DNA of 64,000 nucleotides. Origin: Cloacibacterium caeni_C (GTDB lineage: Bacteria; Bacteroidota; Bacteroidia; Flavobacteriales; Weeksellaceae). A program made the translations under genes and the position numbers. The notes under the pieces were generated by a model. The model was not told where the DNA came from. It did not search any database and was given only the letters and a program-made list of their open reading frames with translations. Shown here in pieces: positions 39,569 through 47,899 of this stretch (its first letter is position 1; every line of letters begins with the position of its first letter). The stretch covers positions 1 through 64,000 of the forward strand of contig DITA01000059.1 in the NCBI GenBank assembly GCA_002422665.1. The letters are read 5' to 3'.

Positions 39569-42169
39569 TTAAAATTTAATTCCGAAACTTAAGTTGTAAG
39601 AAATTCCTTTTTTGTAGTCTTCTAACAATAAATTAGGAGTTGAGATATTAACGGTGCTTTCGTCGCCCATTTTTAGTTTGTATGTTTGGTTAAGGATGTT
39701 ATAAACTCCGAATTTTACATCTACTTTTTTAGAAATTTCAGATTGGAAAATGAAATCTAACTGATGAAAAGGTTGCTCGTAAACATGATCTAATCCTCCG
39801 AAACCTACTGCATAGATTTTTTCAGCAGAAGTATTGTAGACCAATGAAGCGGTTCTCTTTAGATTTTTGGCATTTTTGAAATCATATTTTAAATCAACAT
39901 TTAGCATCCATGGAGCAGCACCTTGTAATCCTCTTTTTTTGCTAAAATTGGTTTCAGATTTTTGAGCGTCAGATTTTTCTACATCAGAATAGATATATGT
40001 GAAGTTTGCTCCCATGTTTAATCTGTTCAGGTTTTCTGAAATTCTTCCTAAATTGAATGAACCTTCTAATTCTACTCCTGCAAGTTTTGCTTGTTTAGCG
40101 TTAAAGAATGTAGTAGTAGTACCATTAGAGTTAGAAGATGATATTAAACTTCTTTCGATAGCTCTGTCTACAATTTTTCCGAAAAAGTTAACTGCGAAAA
40201 TTTCACTTGATTTAGGGAAAATCTCATATTTCAAGTCAAAGTTATAGTTCTGACTATTGTCTAGACCTTTGAAATCTTTGCCAAAACTTGTATTCGGAAT
40301 ATTATAGTTCCCCAAAATGGTATTGTTGTCTGGGTTAATATATTCAATAGGCATCGTTTCGATAAGAATAGGTCTTGTAATCGTTTTACTTATCGCAAGT
40401 CTTAAATTAGATTTGTTATTAAGCGCTTTTTTAACAGAAAGTGAAGGCAAGAAATAATTTTGATTCTTGGTAATGTTTCTGAAGCTACCATTGATGTTAT
40501 CTGTAATCAGTTTATATCTGGTAATGGTAATGTTATTTTCTGCTCTGATTCCTGCAAGAATATCCCAAGATTTATTAGGTTTGAAATTTAAATTCGCATA
40601 TCCAGCATTTACAAACTGATAAAGGAAAGCTTTATAGTTAGGTTGAGCACTTTCTTGCCATTGGAAATTCCCATTAGCATTTGCTGTAGCAAAACTGCTG
40701 TCTGGAGCATCTATGTTGATAATATCTTGAACACCAGTTGTCGTAGAATAAATAAAACGGTAAGACATGGTTCTGCTGTCTGCAAATCCGTTATAACCAG
40801 CAGAAACTGTAACAGGGTAATAATTGTCTTCTTGTTTTTTGCCAAGATTTACTTGGTATTCTGCCATTGCAGAAAAATAGTTTACACCGCTTAAATCTAG
40901 GTATTGTCTGATTAAGTTGTTTCCACCGTAACTCATTAATAATTGATTGTCACCTGTTCTGAAACCATAAAAAGTTTTTCTGTCAGGTTGTTGGAACCAG
41001 TTGTTTACCCAGCTTCCACCAGCTTTAAACTGATGTCTGTCTCCTAATTTTTGTGAAACCAATAGCTGTACATCTGTTAACCTAGAAAGGTCTTGTTGAT
41101 TGGTACGGAAGAACATAATATCTTGGTCCTTATTATCTCTGTAACCATCATAATCTTGAATTTGGTTAAAAGAGTTTTGTAAGAAAGTACCATTTAAATC
41201 TATTTTAGTTCCAGCTTTTTTATAACTTAAACCAATTAAAGCAGTAGATTGAATGTTGTAATTGTATTCTTTTTTGTAAAGTTTGTTTTTATAAACTCCG
41301 TTGGTGTCAAAAGTGTTATCGTTTCCTTCTTTGTAGTTGTATTCACTACCTTGAGTAAGGTTAAAAAGGAATCCTAAATTTCCACCATTTTTAAATTTTA
41401 ATCTTTGTGAAGTAGTAAATCCTATGGATGTATTAGGAAGCGATTTAGCATTATCTACATTCCAAGTATCTTTAAATGAAGTGTTAGGAATGTAAGCTCC
41501 ACTTGGTCTGTAACCATTTACTTCTGCAGGAAGTTGTCTGTCTTCAGCATTTAAGCCAATGAAACCAGACATGTTATAAGCATTCTGATTAATTTTAAAA
41601 TTATTTCTAAAAGTGCTTATAGAATTTACACCTACCGAAAAATCCATTTTAGTAAAAGAATTCTCTGGAACTAAAGTTTCAATGTCAAAAGTAGCTCCGG
41701 CGAAATCTCCATAAAGATTGGCGTTATAGGTTTTATAAACATCAAATTTCCCTACGATGTCAGTTGGGAATTGTTTTAATTCTATGATTTTCTGGAATGG
41801 GTTATTAGATGGAGTTGCTAATCCGTTAACTAATAATGAGTTATATCTCTCTTCTAATCCTCTCACGAATAAACCTCTAGATTCTACTGTGTTTATCCCT
41901 GTAATTTTGGTAAGTCCTTGTTCTAGGTTAGAAATCCCTTTTCTAGAAATTTCTTCTGCACCAATAGATTGCTTCTGTACTATAGCTTTTCTTTGTTCGC
42001 CTAAGATAGCGCTTTCAGATTTTTTATTGGTATTGCCTCTCAATTGAACTCCTTCTATTACTTTTTCGGCTTTCGTTTTGGTAGAATCCGTTTTAGTAAC
42101 TTGAGAAAAAATCATTTGTTGCGATGCCATTAAAAATAGGGCTGCTAAACTTATTTTTCTATAATTCAT
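39569..42169 (-). CDS. TonB-dependent outer-membrane receptor
   Basis: The ATG 42169 (MNYRKISLAALFLMASQQMIFSQ, a signal peptide) is the better start; the extension to 42229 lies upstream of it and is not a signal. The 866-residue protein has a plug domain (about 50-170, with LEQGLTKITGINTVESRGLFVRG and LLVNGLATP). It then forms a 22-strand beta-barrel-type C-terminus closing in an aromatic residue (GIKF). No carboxypeptidase-like domain is present, so it is not a SusC. It faces a PhoB/PhoR-like pair, which suggests possible control by that system, but no binding site is proven. Confidence 0.85.
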   Translation of the reverse strand: MNYRKISLAALFLMASQQMIFSQVTKTDSTKTKAEKVIEGVQLRGNTNKKSESAILGEQRKAIVQKQSIGAEEISRKGISNLEQGLTKITGINTVESRGLFVRGLEERYNSLLVNGLATPSNNPFQKIIELKQFPTDIVGKFDVYKTYNANLYGDFAGATFDIETLVPENSFTKMDFSVGVNSISTFRNNFKINQNAYNMSGFIGLNAEDRQLPAEVNGYRPSGAYIPNTSFKDTWNVDNAKSLPNTSIGFTTSQRLKFKNGGNLGFLFNLTQGSEYNYKEGNDNTFDTNGVYKNKLYKKEYNYNIQSTALIGLSYKKAGTKIDLNGTFLQNSFNQIQDYDGYRDNKDQDIMFFRTNQQDLSRLTDVQLLVSQKLGDRHQFKAGGSWVNNWFQQPDRKTFYGFRTGDNQLLMSYGGNNLIRQYLDLSGVNYFSAMAEYQVNLGKKQEDNYYPVTVSAGYNGFADSRTMSYRFIYSTTTGVQDIINIDAPDSSFATANANGNFQWQESAQPNYKAFLYQFVNAGYANLNFKPNKSWDILAGIRAENNITITRYKLITDNINGSFRNITKNQNYFLPSLSVKKALNNKSNLRLAISKTITRPILIETMPIEYINPDNNTILGNYNIPNTSFGKDFKGLDNSQNYNFDLKYEIFPKSSEIFAVNFFGKIVDRAIERSLISSSNSNGTTTTFFNAKQAKLAGVELEGSFNLGRISENLNRLNMGANFTYIYSDVEKSDAQKSETNFSKKRGLQGAAPWMLNVDLKYDFKNAKNLKRTASLVYNTSAEKIYAVGFGGLDHVYEQPFHQLDFIFQSEISKKVDVKFGVYNILNQTYKLKMGDESTVNISTPNLLLEDYKKGISYNLSFGIKF

Positions 42170-42325
42170 TTTTTTACTTCTTATTTGGTGCAAAGAAATA
42201 AAGAAACACGTGCAAGTCTGGTTTAGCAAAAGTTAATTTTGTTTTAATAAATCTTTACCAAAAATTCTTTTATGTTAAATTATTGTGAAGTTTTAAATAT
42301 TCGTGTTTCCAATGTAAATTTTCAT

Positions 42326-42333
42326 TAATTTTG
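42326..42333 (+). promoter_or_regulatory. -7 element before the PhoB-like gene
   Basis: TAATTTTG matches TAnnTTTG, 18 bases before the ATG 42352. No TTG is seen at the usual spacing. Confidence 0.4.
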
Positions 42334-42351
42334 AGAGGTTAAAATGTATAG

Positions 42352-43029
42352 ATGAAAGGAAAAAAGATTCTTTTAATAGATGATGAACAAGATATTTTAG
42401 AAATCTTGTCATACAACCTCGAAAAAGAAGGATATCAGGTTTTTACAGCTAATAATGGCAATGAAGGCATCGTAAAAGCCAAAGAAATTATCCCAGATTT
42501 AATCTTACTAGATGTAATGATGCCAGAAAAAGATGGGATAGAAACGTGCCAAGAAATGCGTCAAATAAAAGAACTTCAGAAAACATTAATTGTTTTCTTG
42601 TCTGCTAGAAGCGAAGAATTTTCTCAGTTAGCAGGTTTTGATGCAGGAGCTAATGATTACATTGTAAAAATTATCAAGCCAAAAGTTCTTATTTCTAAAG
42701 TTAATGCACTTTTACAACTCACTACTCAAGTTGCAGAACAGTCTAAATTAATAGAACTAGGCGATTTGGTGATTGATAAAGATAATTTTAAAGTCACCAA
42801 AAACGGCGAACATTTCCTACTCCCGAAAAAAGAATTTGATTTGTTGTATCTTCTAGCTTCTAATACCCAAAAAGTTTTTAAAAGAGAAGAAATTTTAGAC
42901 AAAGTTTGGGGAAATGATGTGATTGTAGGAGAAAGAACCATAGATGTACACATCAGAAGATTGAGAGAAAAATTAGGAGATAATTCTATACAGACTCTCA
43001 AAGGAATTGGCTACAAATTAGTAGTGTAA
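42352..43029 (+). CDS. PhoB/OmpR-family response regulator
   Basis: The 225-residue protein has a receiver domain (acidic pocket Asp10-Asp11-Glu12, phosphoacceptor Asp54 in ILLDVMMPEKDG, switch SARS near 85). A C-terminal winged-helix DNA-binding domain follows (RTIDVHIRRLREKLG, recognition helix, then TLKGIGYKLVV). The switch lysine region is KIIKPKVL. It is the regulator of the histidine kinase encoded 27 bases downstream. PhoB is the best name match by neighbour type, but the phosphate link is not established. Confidence 0.9.
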   Translation: MKGKKILLIDDEQDILEILSYNLEKEGYQVFTANNGNEGIVKAKEIIPDLILLDVMMPEKDGIETCQEMRQIKELQKTLIVFLSARSEEFSQLAGFDAGANDYIVKIIKPKVLISKVNALLQLTTQVAEQSKLIELGDLVIDKDNFKVTKNGEHFLLPKKEFDLLYLLASNTQKVFKREEILDKVWGNDVIVGERTIDVHIRRLREKLGDNSIQTLKGIGYKLVV

Positions 43030-43056
43030 TTCTACCTTTTTCTCAGAAAATGTAAT

Positions 43057-44076
43057 ATGAAAATCAATAGACTTTCACTTTTTGCAGCATGTATTCTTAC
43101 TTGTGCTATGGCAATTGTAGCACTTATTTTTAATTATGTGCAAGAAAAAGTGATTGCAGATACACAGTCTTTTTACTTTTATTTAACCATCAGTCTCGTT
43201 TTTATTGCATTGCTTAATTATTTCGTCTTAGAATTACTCTTTAATTCTTATGGAAAGAAACAAATTAAGCGAATTTCTGATATTCTCCCCGAAAATATTC
43301 TTCAAGAAGAAGAAAATGTAAATTTCCAACAATTAGGCGAGAGAATCCAAAAAAACGTTTCAGAAATCGACATGATGAAGGAAATGGAAGATTACCGAAA
43401 AGAATACATCGGGAATGTTTCTCACGAACTTAAAACACCACTTTTTTCTATTCAAGGTTATGTAGAAACGCTGAAAGATGGTGCGGTAGAAAATCTTAAC
43501 ATCAGAGATAAATATCTAGAACGCATCGGGAATTCTGTAGAACGATTACTGAACATCGTCACTGATTTAGACCAGATTTCTAAATACGAAGCCGCAGAAA
43601 TTTCCATCAACTATTCTGTTTTTGATATCAATGCTTTAACAAAAGAAATCTTCGATTTATTAGAAATCGAAGCTCATAAAAAATCCGCAAAATTAGTTTT
43701 GCAGACCTCGCAAACTGCTATTATGGTAAGAGCAGATAAGCAAAAAATTTCTCAAGTACTTACCAATCTTATTTCAAACGCCATTCATTATTCTAATAGG
43801 GAAGAAGCTTTGATTAAAGTAATCACCAAAACTGAGCAAGAAAAAGTGAAAATTATTGTGCAAGATAACGGAATGGGAATCAAGCCAGAAGTCTTGCCTA
43901 GAATTTTCGAAAGATTTTATAGGGTAGAAACCAGCAGAAACCGTAAGGACGGCGGTTCTGGACTAGGTCTTGCCATCGTAAAACATATTCTAGAAGCTCA
44001 CCATCAAAGCATTACTGTAGAAAGCAAATATCTAGAAGGAACGCTCTTCACTTTTTATCTAGAAAAAGCTTTGTAG
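43057..44076 (+). CDS. PhoR-type sensor histidine kinase
   Basis: The 339-residue membrane kinase has two membrane helices (about 5-27 and 36-62) with almost no periplasmic domain. A HisKA dimerisation helix follows with the phosphorylated His in NVSHELKTPLFSIQGYVE (about 127), and a HATPase domain shows the N box (LISNAIHYS), G1 (DNGMGIKPEVLP) and G2 (GGSGLGLAIVKH). The small external part suggests that the signal comes from the membrane or another protein, as in PhoR-Pst. It is coupled to the upstream response regulator gene. Confidence 0.9.
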   Translation: MKINRLSLFAACILTCAMAIVALIFNYVQEKVIADTQSFYFYLTISLVFIALLNYFVLELLFNSYGKKQIKRISDILPENILQEEENVNFQQLGERIQKNVSEIDMMKEMEDYRKEYIGNVSHELKTPLFSIQGYVETLKDGAVENLNIRDKYLERIGNSVERLLNIVTDLDQISKYEAAEISINYSVFDINALTKEIFDLLEIEAHKKSAKLVLQTSQTAIMVRADKQKISQVLTNLISNAIHYSNREEALIKVITKTEQEKVKIIVQDNGMGIKPEVLPRIFERFYRVETSRNRKDGGSGLGLAIVKHILEAHHQSITVESKYLEGTLFTFYLEKAL

Positions 44077-44179
44077 TATTAATTATTTCTGTATATTGGC
44101 ACCAGAAAACGCTGGGAATTTAATAAAAACTTTTTTGAATAAAAATTTATTTTTTTAGAAAGTCAAATTTCTTTTGTTT

Positions 44180-44187
44180 TATCTTTG
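44180..44187 (+). promoter_or_regulatory. -7 element before the pRiA4b ORF3-like gene
   Basis: TATCTTTG is a full TAnnTTTG match, 79 bases before the start, giving a long leader. No clear TTG partner. Confidence 0.4.
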
Positions 44188-44265
44188 TAACCGAAATTTT
44201 AAACATCAAAATCAATAAAAATACTTTAATACAATTAGCTTCTAAATATTAGTAAAAAGTAAAAT

Positions 44266-44847
44266 ATGGTTTATAAAATTAGAGTAATTCTAGATTCAAA
44301 AGACAATATTTTTAGAGATATTGAAATTAAAGAAAAGCAAACCCTTTGGAATTTACATAACGGGATTAAAAGTGCTTTCAGTTTGCAAGGTGACGAATTG
44401 TCTATGTTCACTATTCTAGACGAAGAAGGAATGGAAGTAAAAACCGTTCCACTAGAAGATATGAGCGATGATGGAGACGGAGAAATTATGTCAGATGTTT
44501 ATCTGATGGAAGCCTTCGAAGAAGTAGGAGACAAAGTGCAGTTTCAGTATGGTCTAATTGATTTATGGGAATTTTTCTGTGAATTGGTAGAGATTATAGA
44601 CGAGAAACCAGCCGTAAATTATCCTATTACCGTTTTTAGATTTGGTAACGTTCCATTAAAGGCTCCAGGAAAATCTGGTGGCGCTTCTGGCAAAGCATCA
44701 GTTGCAGCTGCTTTCATGGATGATGATTTTGGAGATTTAGACTCAGACTTTAAAGATGATTTTGATGACGAATTTGCTACGGAAGACGAAGACGAAGATG
44801 ATGGTTTTGGCGATGATTTCATCGATGAAGGAGGGGAAGATGATTAA
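44266..44847 (+). CDS. Plasmid pRiA4b ORF3-like protein with acidic tail
   Basis: The 193-residue protein starts with a PRiA4_ORF3-type domain (MVYKIRVILDSKDNIFRDIEI, TLWNLHNGIKSAFSL, FQYGLIDLWEFFCELVEI, about 1-125). A Gly/Ser/Ala linker leads into a very acidic Asp/Glu tail ending FIDEGGEDD. The family is named after a Rhizobium plasmid ORF and has no settled function. The tail resembles that of RpoE/delta or DNA-mimic proteins. It has its own promoter and a terminator, so it is monocistronic. Confidence 0.75.
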   Translation: MVYKIRVILDSKDNIFRDIEIKEKQTLWNLHNGIKSAFSLQGDELSMFTILDEEGMEVKTVPLEDMSDDGDGEIMSDVYLMEAFEEVGDKVQFQYGLIDLWEFFCELVEIIDEKPAVNYPITVFRFGNVPLKAPGKSGGASGKASVAAAFMDDDFGDLDSDFKDDFDDEFATEDEDEDDGFGDDFIDEGGEDD

Positions 44848-44869
44848 ATAATATTGAAATTTATGATAA

Positions 44870-44901
44870 AAATCCGGAAAAGTTTTCCGGATTTTTTTAT
44901 T
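44870..44901 (+). terminator. Intrinsic terminator
   Basis: AAATCCGGAAAA pairs with TTTTCCGGATTT, followed by Ts; it ends the preceding acidic-tail protein gene. Confidence 0.8.
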
Positions 44902-44928
44902 GGTTTTAGCATACAATCACTACATTTG
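44900..44928 (+). promoter_or_regulatory. Promoter of the GH13 gene
   Basis: TTG at 44900-44902, 18-base spacer and TACATTTG at 44921-44928 match the Bacteroidota promoter form, 21 bases before the ATG. Confidence 0.6.
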
Positions 44929-44948
44929 TTTCGCTAAAATTTTCAACT

Positions 44949-46298
44949 ATGAAAAAGCTATTTTTATCTGCAATGTTAGGCTTGTCACTAATCTCTTGCA
45001 GCGCTTTACAAAATCAGAAAACAATGACAACTGACTGGAAACACACCACCAACATTTATGAAGTAAATGTAAGACAATTTTCTAAAGAAGGAACCTTCAA
45101 AGCTGTAGAAAAAGAATTACCAAGACTTAAAAGAATGGGCGTAGAAACACTTTGGTTTATGCCAATTACACCTATCGCTCAAAAAAATAAAAAAGGAACA
45201 CTTGGTAGTCAATATGCTGCACAGGATTACACCTCTATCAATCCAGAATTTGGGACTTTAGAAGATTTCAAAAGTGTAGTAAATGAAGCTCATAAAATGG
45301 GTTTTAAAGTCATCATCGATTGGGTGGCGAATCATACTGGTTGGGATCATGTTTGGACCAAAACACATCCAGATTTTTATTTGATGGATCCTAAAACCAA
45401 TGATTTCCAAATCGCTTCTGGAATGGATGACATTATAGAACTCAATTATCAAAACCCAAAAATGCGTGAAGCCATGATTGAAGCCATGAAATATTGGGTA
45501 AGAGAAACGGATATTGATGGATTCAGATGTGATTTAGCTTCTTGGGTAGAAGTAGATTTCTGGCAACAAGCAAAACCAGAAGTAGAAACCATAAAACCAC
45601 TTTTTTGGTTAGGAGAATATGATGAATTAGACAATCCAGATTATGCTACAGTTTTTGATGCGAGTTACAGCTGGAAATGGATGCATCTAACCAAAGAATT
45701 TTATCAGAAAAAATTGCCAATTACGGATTTAACGAATCTTTTGTCACAGTATTCTGCCATCGGAAACAAAAGCATGAGAGCTTGGTTTACTACCAATCAT
45801 GACGAAAATACTTGGAACGGAACAGAATATGAAAAGTATGGTGAAATGGCCAAAACTCTAGCCGTATTTTCTGCAACTTGGAACGGTGTTCCTTTGATGT
45901 ACAACGGTCAAGAACTGCCATTGTTAAATAAGAGATTAGAATTTTTCGAGAAAGACCCAATTCCTTGGAATGGCGAAAATAAATTAGAAAATTTCTACAA
46001 AAAATTATTTGAACTTAAATCTAAAAATCCTGCATTGAGAGGTGGCGATGACCAAGCAACTACCCAAATTTTGAAAACCAGCGCTCCAGATCAAGTTCTT
46101 GCTTATCTTAGAAAAAATGGGAATGATGAAGTATTGGTAATCCTTAATTTGTCAGATGCTCAACATTTGAAAGTGCAAATTTTAGACGAAACGGTAAAAG
46201 GAAAATTCAAAAGTATTTTCTCTGGTTTGACCACAGATTTTGATACGAAACCTACCATAGAAATGTACAAGTGGGAATATATTGTTTTTGAGAAATAA
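44949..46298 (+). CDS. GH13 alpha-amylase-family glycosidase, lipoprotein
   Basis: The 449-residue protein has a lipoprotein signal (LSLISC, Cys17) and a GH13 TIM barrel. DWVANHTGWDH is conserved region I (124-134), GFRCDLAS holds the nucleophile Asp195, WLGEYDE holds the acid/base Glu223, and TTNHDENTWNG gives Asp284 of region IV. The sequence is compact, without extra carbohydrate-binding modules. The enzyme likely degrades alpha-glucans at the cell envelope. It has its own promoter and a terminator at 46352-46375. Confidence 0.9.
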   Translation: MKKLFLSAMLGLSLISCSALQNQKTMTTDWKHTTNIYEVNVRQFSKEGTFKAVEKELPRLKRMGVETLWFMPITPIAQKNKKGTLGSQYAAQDYTSINPEFGTLEDFKSVVNEAHKMGFKVIIDWVANHTGWDHVWTKTHPDFYLMDPKTNDFQIASGMDDIIELNYQNPKMREAMIEAMKYWVRETDIDGFRCDLASWVEVDFWQQAKPEVETIKPLFWLGEYDELDNPDYATVFDASYSWKWMHLTKEFYQKKLPITDLTNLLSQYSAIGNKSMRAWFTTNHDENTWNGTEYEKYGEMAKTLAVFSATWNGVPLMYNGQELPLLNKRLEFFEKDPIPWNGENKLENFYKKLFELKSKNPALRGGDDQATTQILKTSAPDQVLAYLRKNGNDEVLVILNLSDAQHLKVQILDETVKGKFKSIFSGLTTDFDTKPTIEMYKWEYIVFEK

Positions 46299-46351
46299 AA
46301 ATTTGTCAGATGTCAGAAGATGGATGTTTGATGTGATAATAAAATCAATAG

Positions 46352-46375
46352 AGTCGGGCTTTAGCCCGACTTTTT
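46352..46375 (+). terminator. Intrinsic terminator of the GH13 gene
   Basis: AGTCGGGCT pairs with AGCCCGACT across TT, followed by Ts. Confidence 0.8.
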
Positions 46376-46414
46376 AATAAATAATTCATTTAGACTTTAG
46401 TCAAAAATTATGTT

Positions 46415-46855
46415 ATGAACAAAGCTGAACTTTTAGAACTAGTAAAGCAAAAAATTTCTGAAAAAATTCAGAAATTAGAACAACTCATTGCCGAAACCAG
46501 AGCTTCTAATAATGATACCAAAAGTTCTATGGGAGACAAGTATGAAACTTCCCGGGAAATGCTTCAGCAAGAAATTAATAACCTTCAGCTTCAACTGAAT
46601 GAACAACTGAAATCTCAACAGATTCTTAAAAACATTCAGCCTATTTCTCATAAAAACGTCAATTTAGGAAGTTTAGTGGAAACAGATAAAGGCAAATTTT
46701 TCATTGCCGTTTCTTTAGGCGAATTGAGTTTTAACCAAGAAAAAATATTCATCATTTCGGCAGAATCTCCTTTAGCAAAAGCGATGAATGGTAAAAAAGA
46801 AGGCGATGCATTCATTGTGAATAACTTAAATCAATTCATCAAAAATATTTGGTGA
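46415..46855 (+). CDS. GreA/GreB-like protein with N-terminal coiled coil
   Basis: The 146-residue protein has a long helical N-terminus (about 1-68), with the DTKSSMGDKYETSREMLQQE segment reminiscent of Gre coiled coils. A C-terminal domain reads VNLGSLVETDKGKFFIAVSLG... SPLAKAMNGKKEGDAF, matching the GreA/GreB C-terminal (FKBP-like) part. Such proteins may bind RNA polymerase's secondary channel, but the acidic tip residues are not clearly kept. It is often annotated 3-oxoacyl-ACP synthase in Flavobacteriia, which I judge to be a misnomer. It precedes thyA by 57 bases. Confidence 0.7.
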   Translation: MNKAELLELVKQKISEKIQKLEQLIAETRASNNDTKSSMGDKYETSREMLQQEINNLQLQLNEQLKSQQILKNIQPISHKNVNLGSLVETDKGKFFIAVSLGELSFNQEKIFIISAESPLAKAMNGKKEGDAFIVNNLNQFIKNIW

Positions 46856-46912
46856 AAATTTCATTAATTTGTAGAAACTTCCAACATCTAACATCAAACA
46901 TCCAGCAAAAAA

Positions 46913-47707
46913 ATGCAAAACTACCTCGATTTACTCCAGCATATTTTAGACCACGGAACCGATAAAACCGATAGAACAGGAACGGGAACCAGAAGCGTTT
47001 TTGGTTACCAACTGCGATATGATTTGTCTAAAGGTTTTCCTTTGGTTACTACCAAAAAAGTACATTTGAAATCTATTATTTATGAATTGCTTTGGTTTCT
47101 AAAAGGCGATACAAACATCAAATATCTCACAGATAATGGTGTTTCTATTTGGAATGAATGGGCAGACGAAAACGGAAATCTTGGTCCAGTTTACGGAGCA
47201 CAATGGAGAACTTGGGAAGGCAAAGATGGAAAAGTAGTAGACCAAATCGTAGAAGTAGTAGAGCAAATCAAGAAAAATCCAGATTCTAGAAGACTTATCG
47301 TTTCTGCTTGGAATGCCGCCGAAATTCCCAATATGGCTTTAGCGCCTTGTCATGCGTTATTTCAGTTTTATGTAGCCGATGGAAAATTGTCATTACAATT
47401 GTATCAAAGAAGTGCTGATGTGTTTTTAGGCGTTCCTTTTAACATTGCGAGTTATGCTTTGCTCTGTATGATGGTAGCTCAGGTTTGTGGTTTAGAAGTA
47501 GGAGATTATGTGCATACTTTTGGAGATGTTCATATTTACAACAACCATTTTGAGCAGGTAAAATTGCAACTTTCTCGTGAACCGAGAGCATTACCAACCA
47601 TGAAACTCAATCCAGAAATTAAAGATTTATTTGATTTCGATTTTGAAGATTTTACGCTAGAAAATTATAATCCATATCCTGGAATTAAAGCACCAGTTGC
47701 GATTTAA
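46913..47707 (+). CDS. thyA: Thymidylate synthase
   Basis: The 264-residue enzyme has the same length as E. coli ThyA and the catalytic Cys146 in MALAPCHALFQF. DRTGTGTRSVFG (20-31), WFLKGDTNIKYL, and DVFLGVPFNIASYALL line the dUMP and folate sites. It converts dUMP to dTMP with methylene-tetrahydrofolate. Order and length are normal. The downstream terminator is followed by the N gap, so any further gene of the operon is not visible. Confidence 0.96.
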   Translation: MQNYLDLLQHILDHGTDKTDRTGTGTRSVFGYQLRYDLSKGFPLVTTKKVHLKSIIYELLWFLKGDTNIKYLTDNGVSIWNEWADENGNLGPVYGAQWRTWEGKDGKVVDQIVEVVEQIKKNPDSRRLIVSAWNAAEIPNMALAPCHALFQFYVADGKLSLQLYQRSADVFLGVPFNIASYALLCMMVAQVCGLEVGDYVHTFGDVHIYNNHFEQVKLQLSREPRALPTMKLNPEIKDLFDFDFEDFTLENYNPYPGIKAPVAI

Positions 47708-47731
47708 AAGATAATTTATTAAATATTTAAG

Positions 47732-47782
47732 AATCAAAATTTATTTCCTCTAAGATTTAGAGAGTAAATTTTGATTTTTTTT
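47732..47782 (+). terminator. Intrinsic terminator of thyA
   Basis: AATCAAAATTTA (47732-47743) pairs with TAAATTTTGATT (47765-47776), extended by CTCT/AGAG inside, followed by Ts. Confidence 0.7.
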
Positions 47783-47799
47783 TAGGATTTTGCCAAAGT

Positions 47800-47899
47800 N
47801 NNNNNNNNNNNNNNNNNNNNNNNNNNNNNNNNNNNNNNNNNNNNNNNNNNNNNNNNNNNNNNNNNNNNNNNNNNNNNNNNNNNNNNNNNNNNNNNNNNN
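47800..47899. other. Assembly gap of 100 N
   Basis: Exactly 100 N, the conventional filler for a gap of unknown size. The M1 peptidase gene downstream has lost its start inside it. The sequence on the two sides may not be adjacent on the chromosome. Confidence 0.97.

Noticed and set aside
46415..46855. 3-oxoacyl-ACP synthase annotation sometimes given to this small protein
   Set aside because: At 146 residues with a coiled coil and a Gre-like end, it has no ketosynthase active site.
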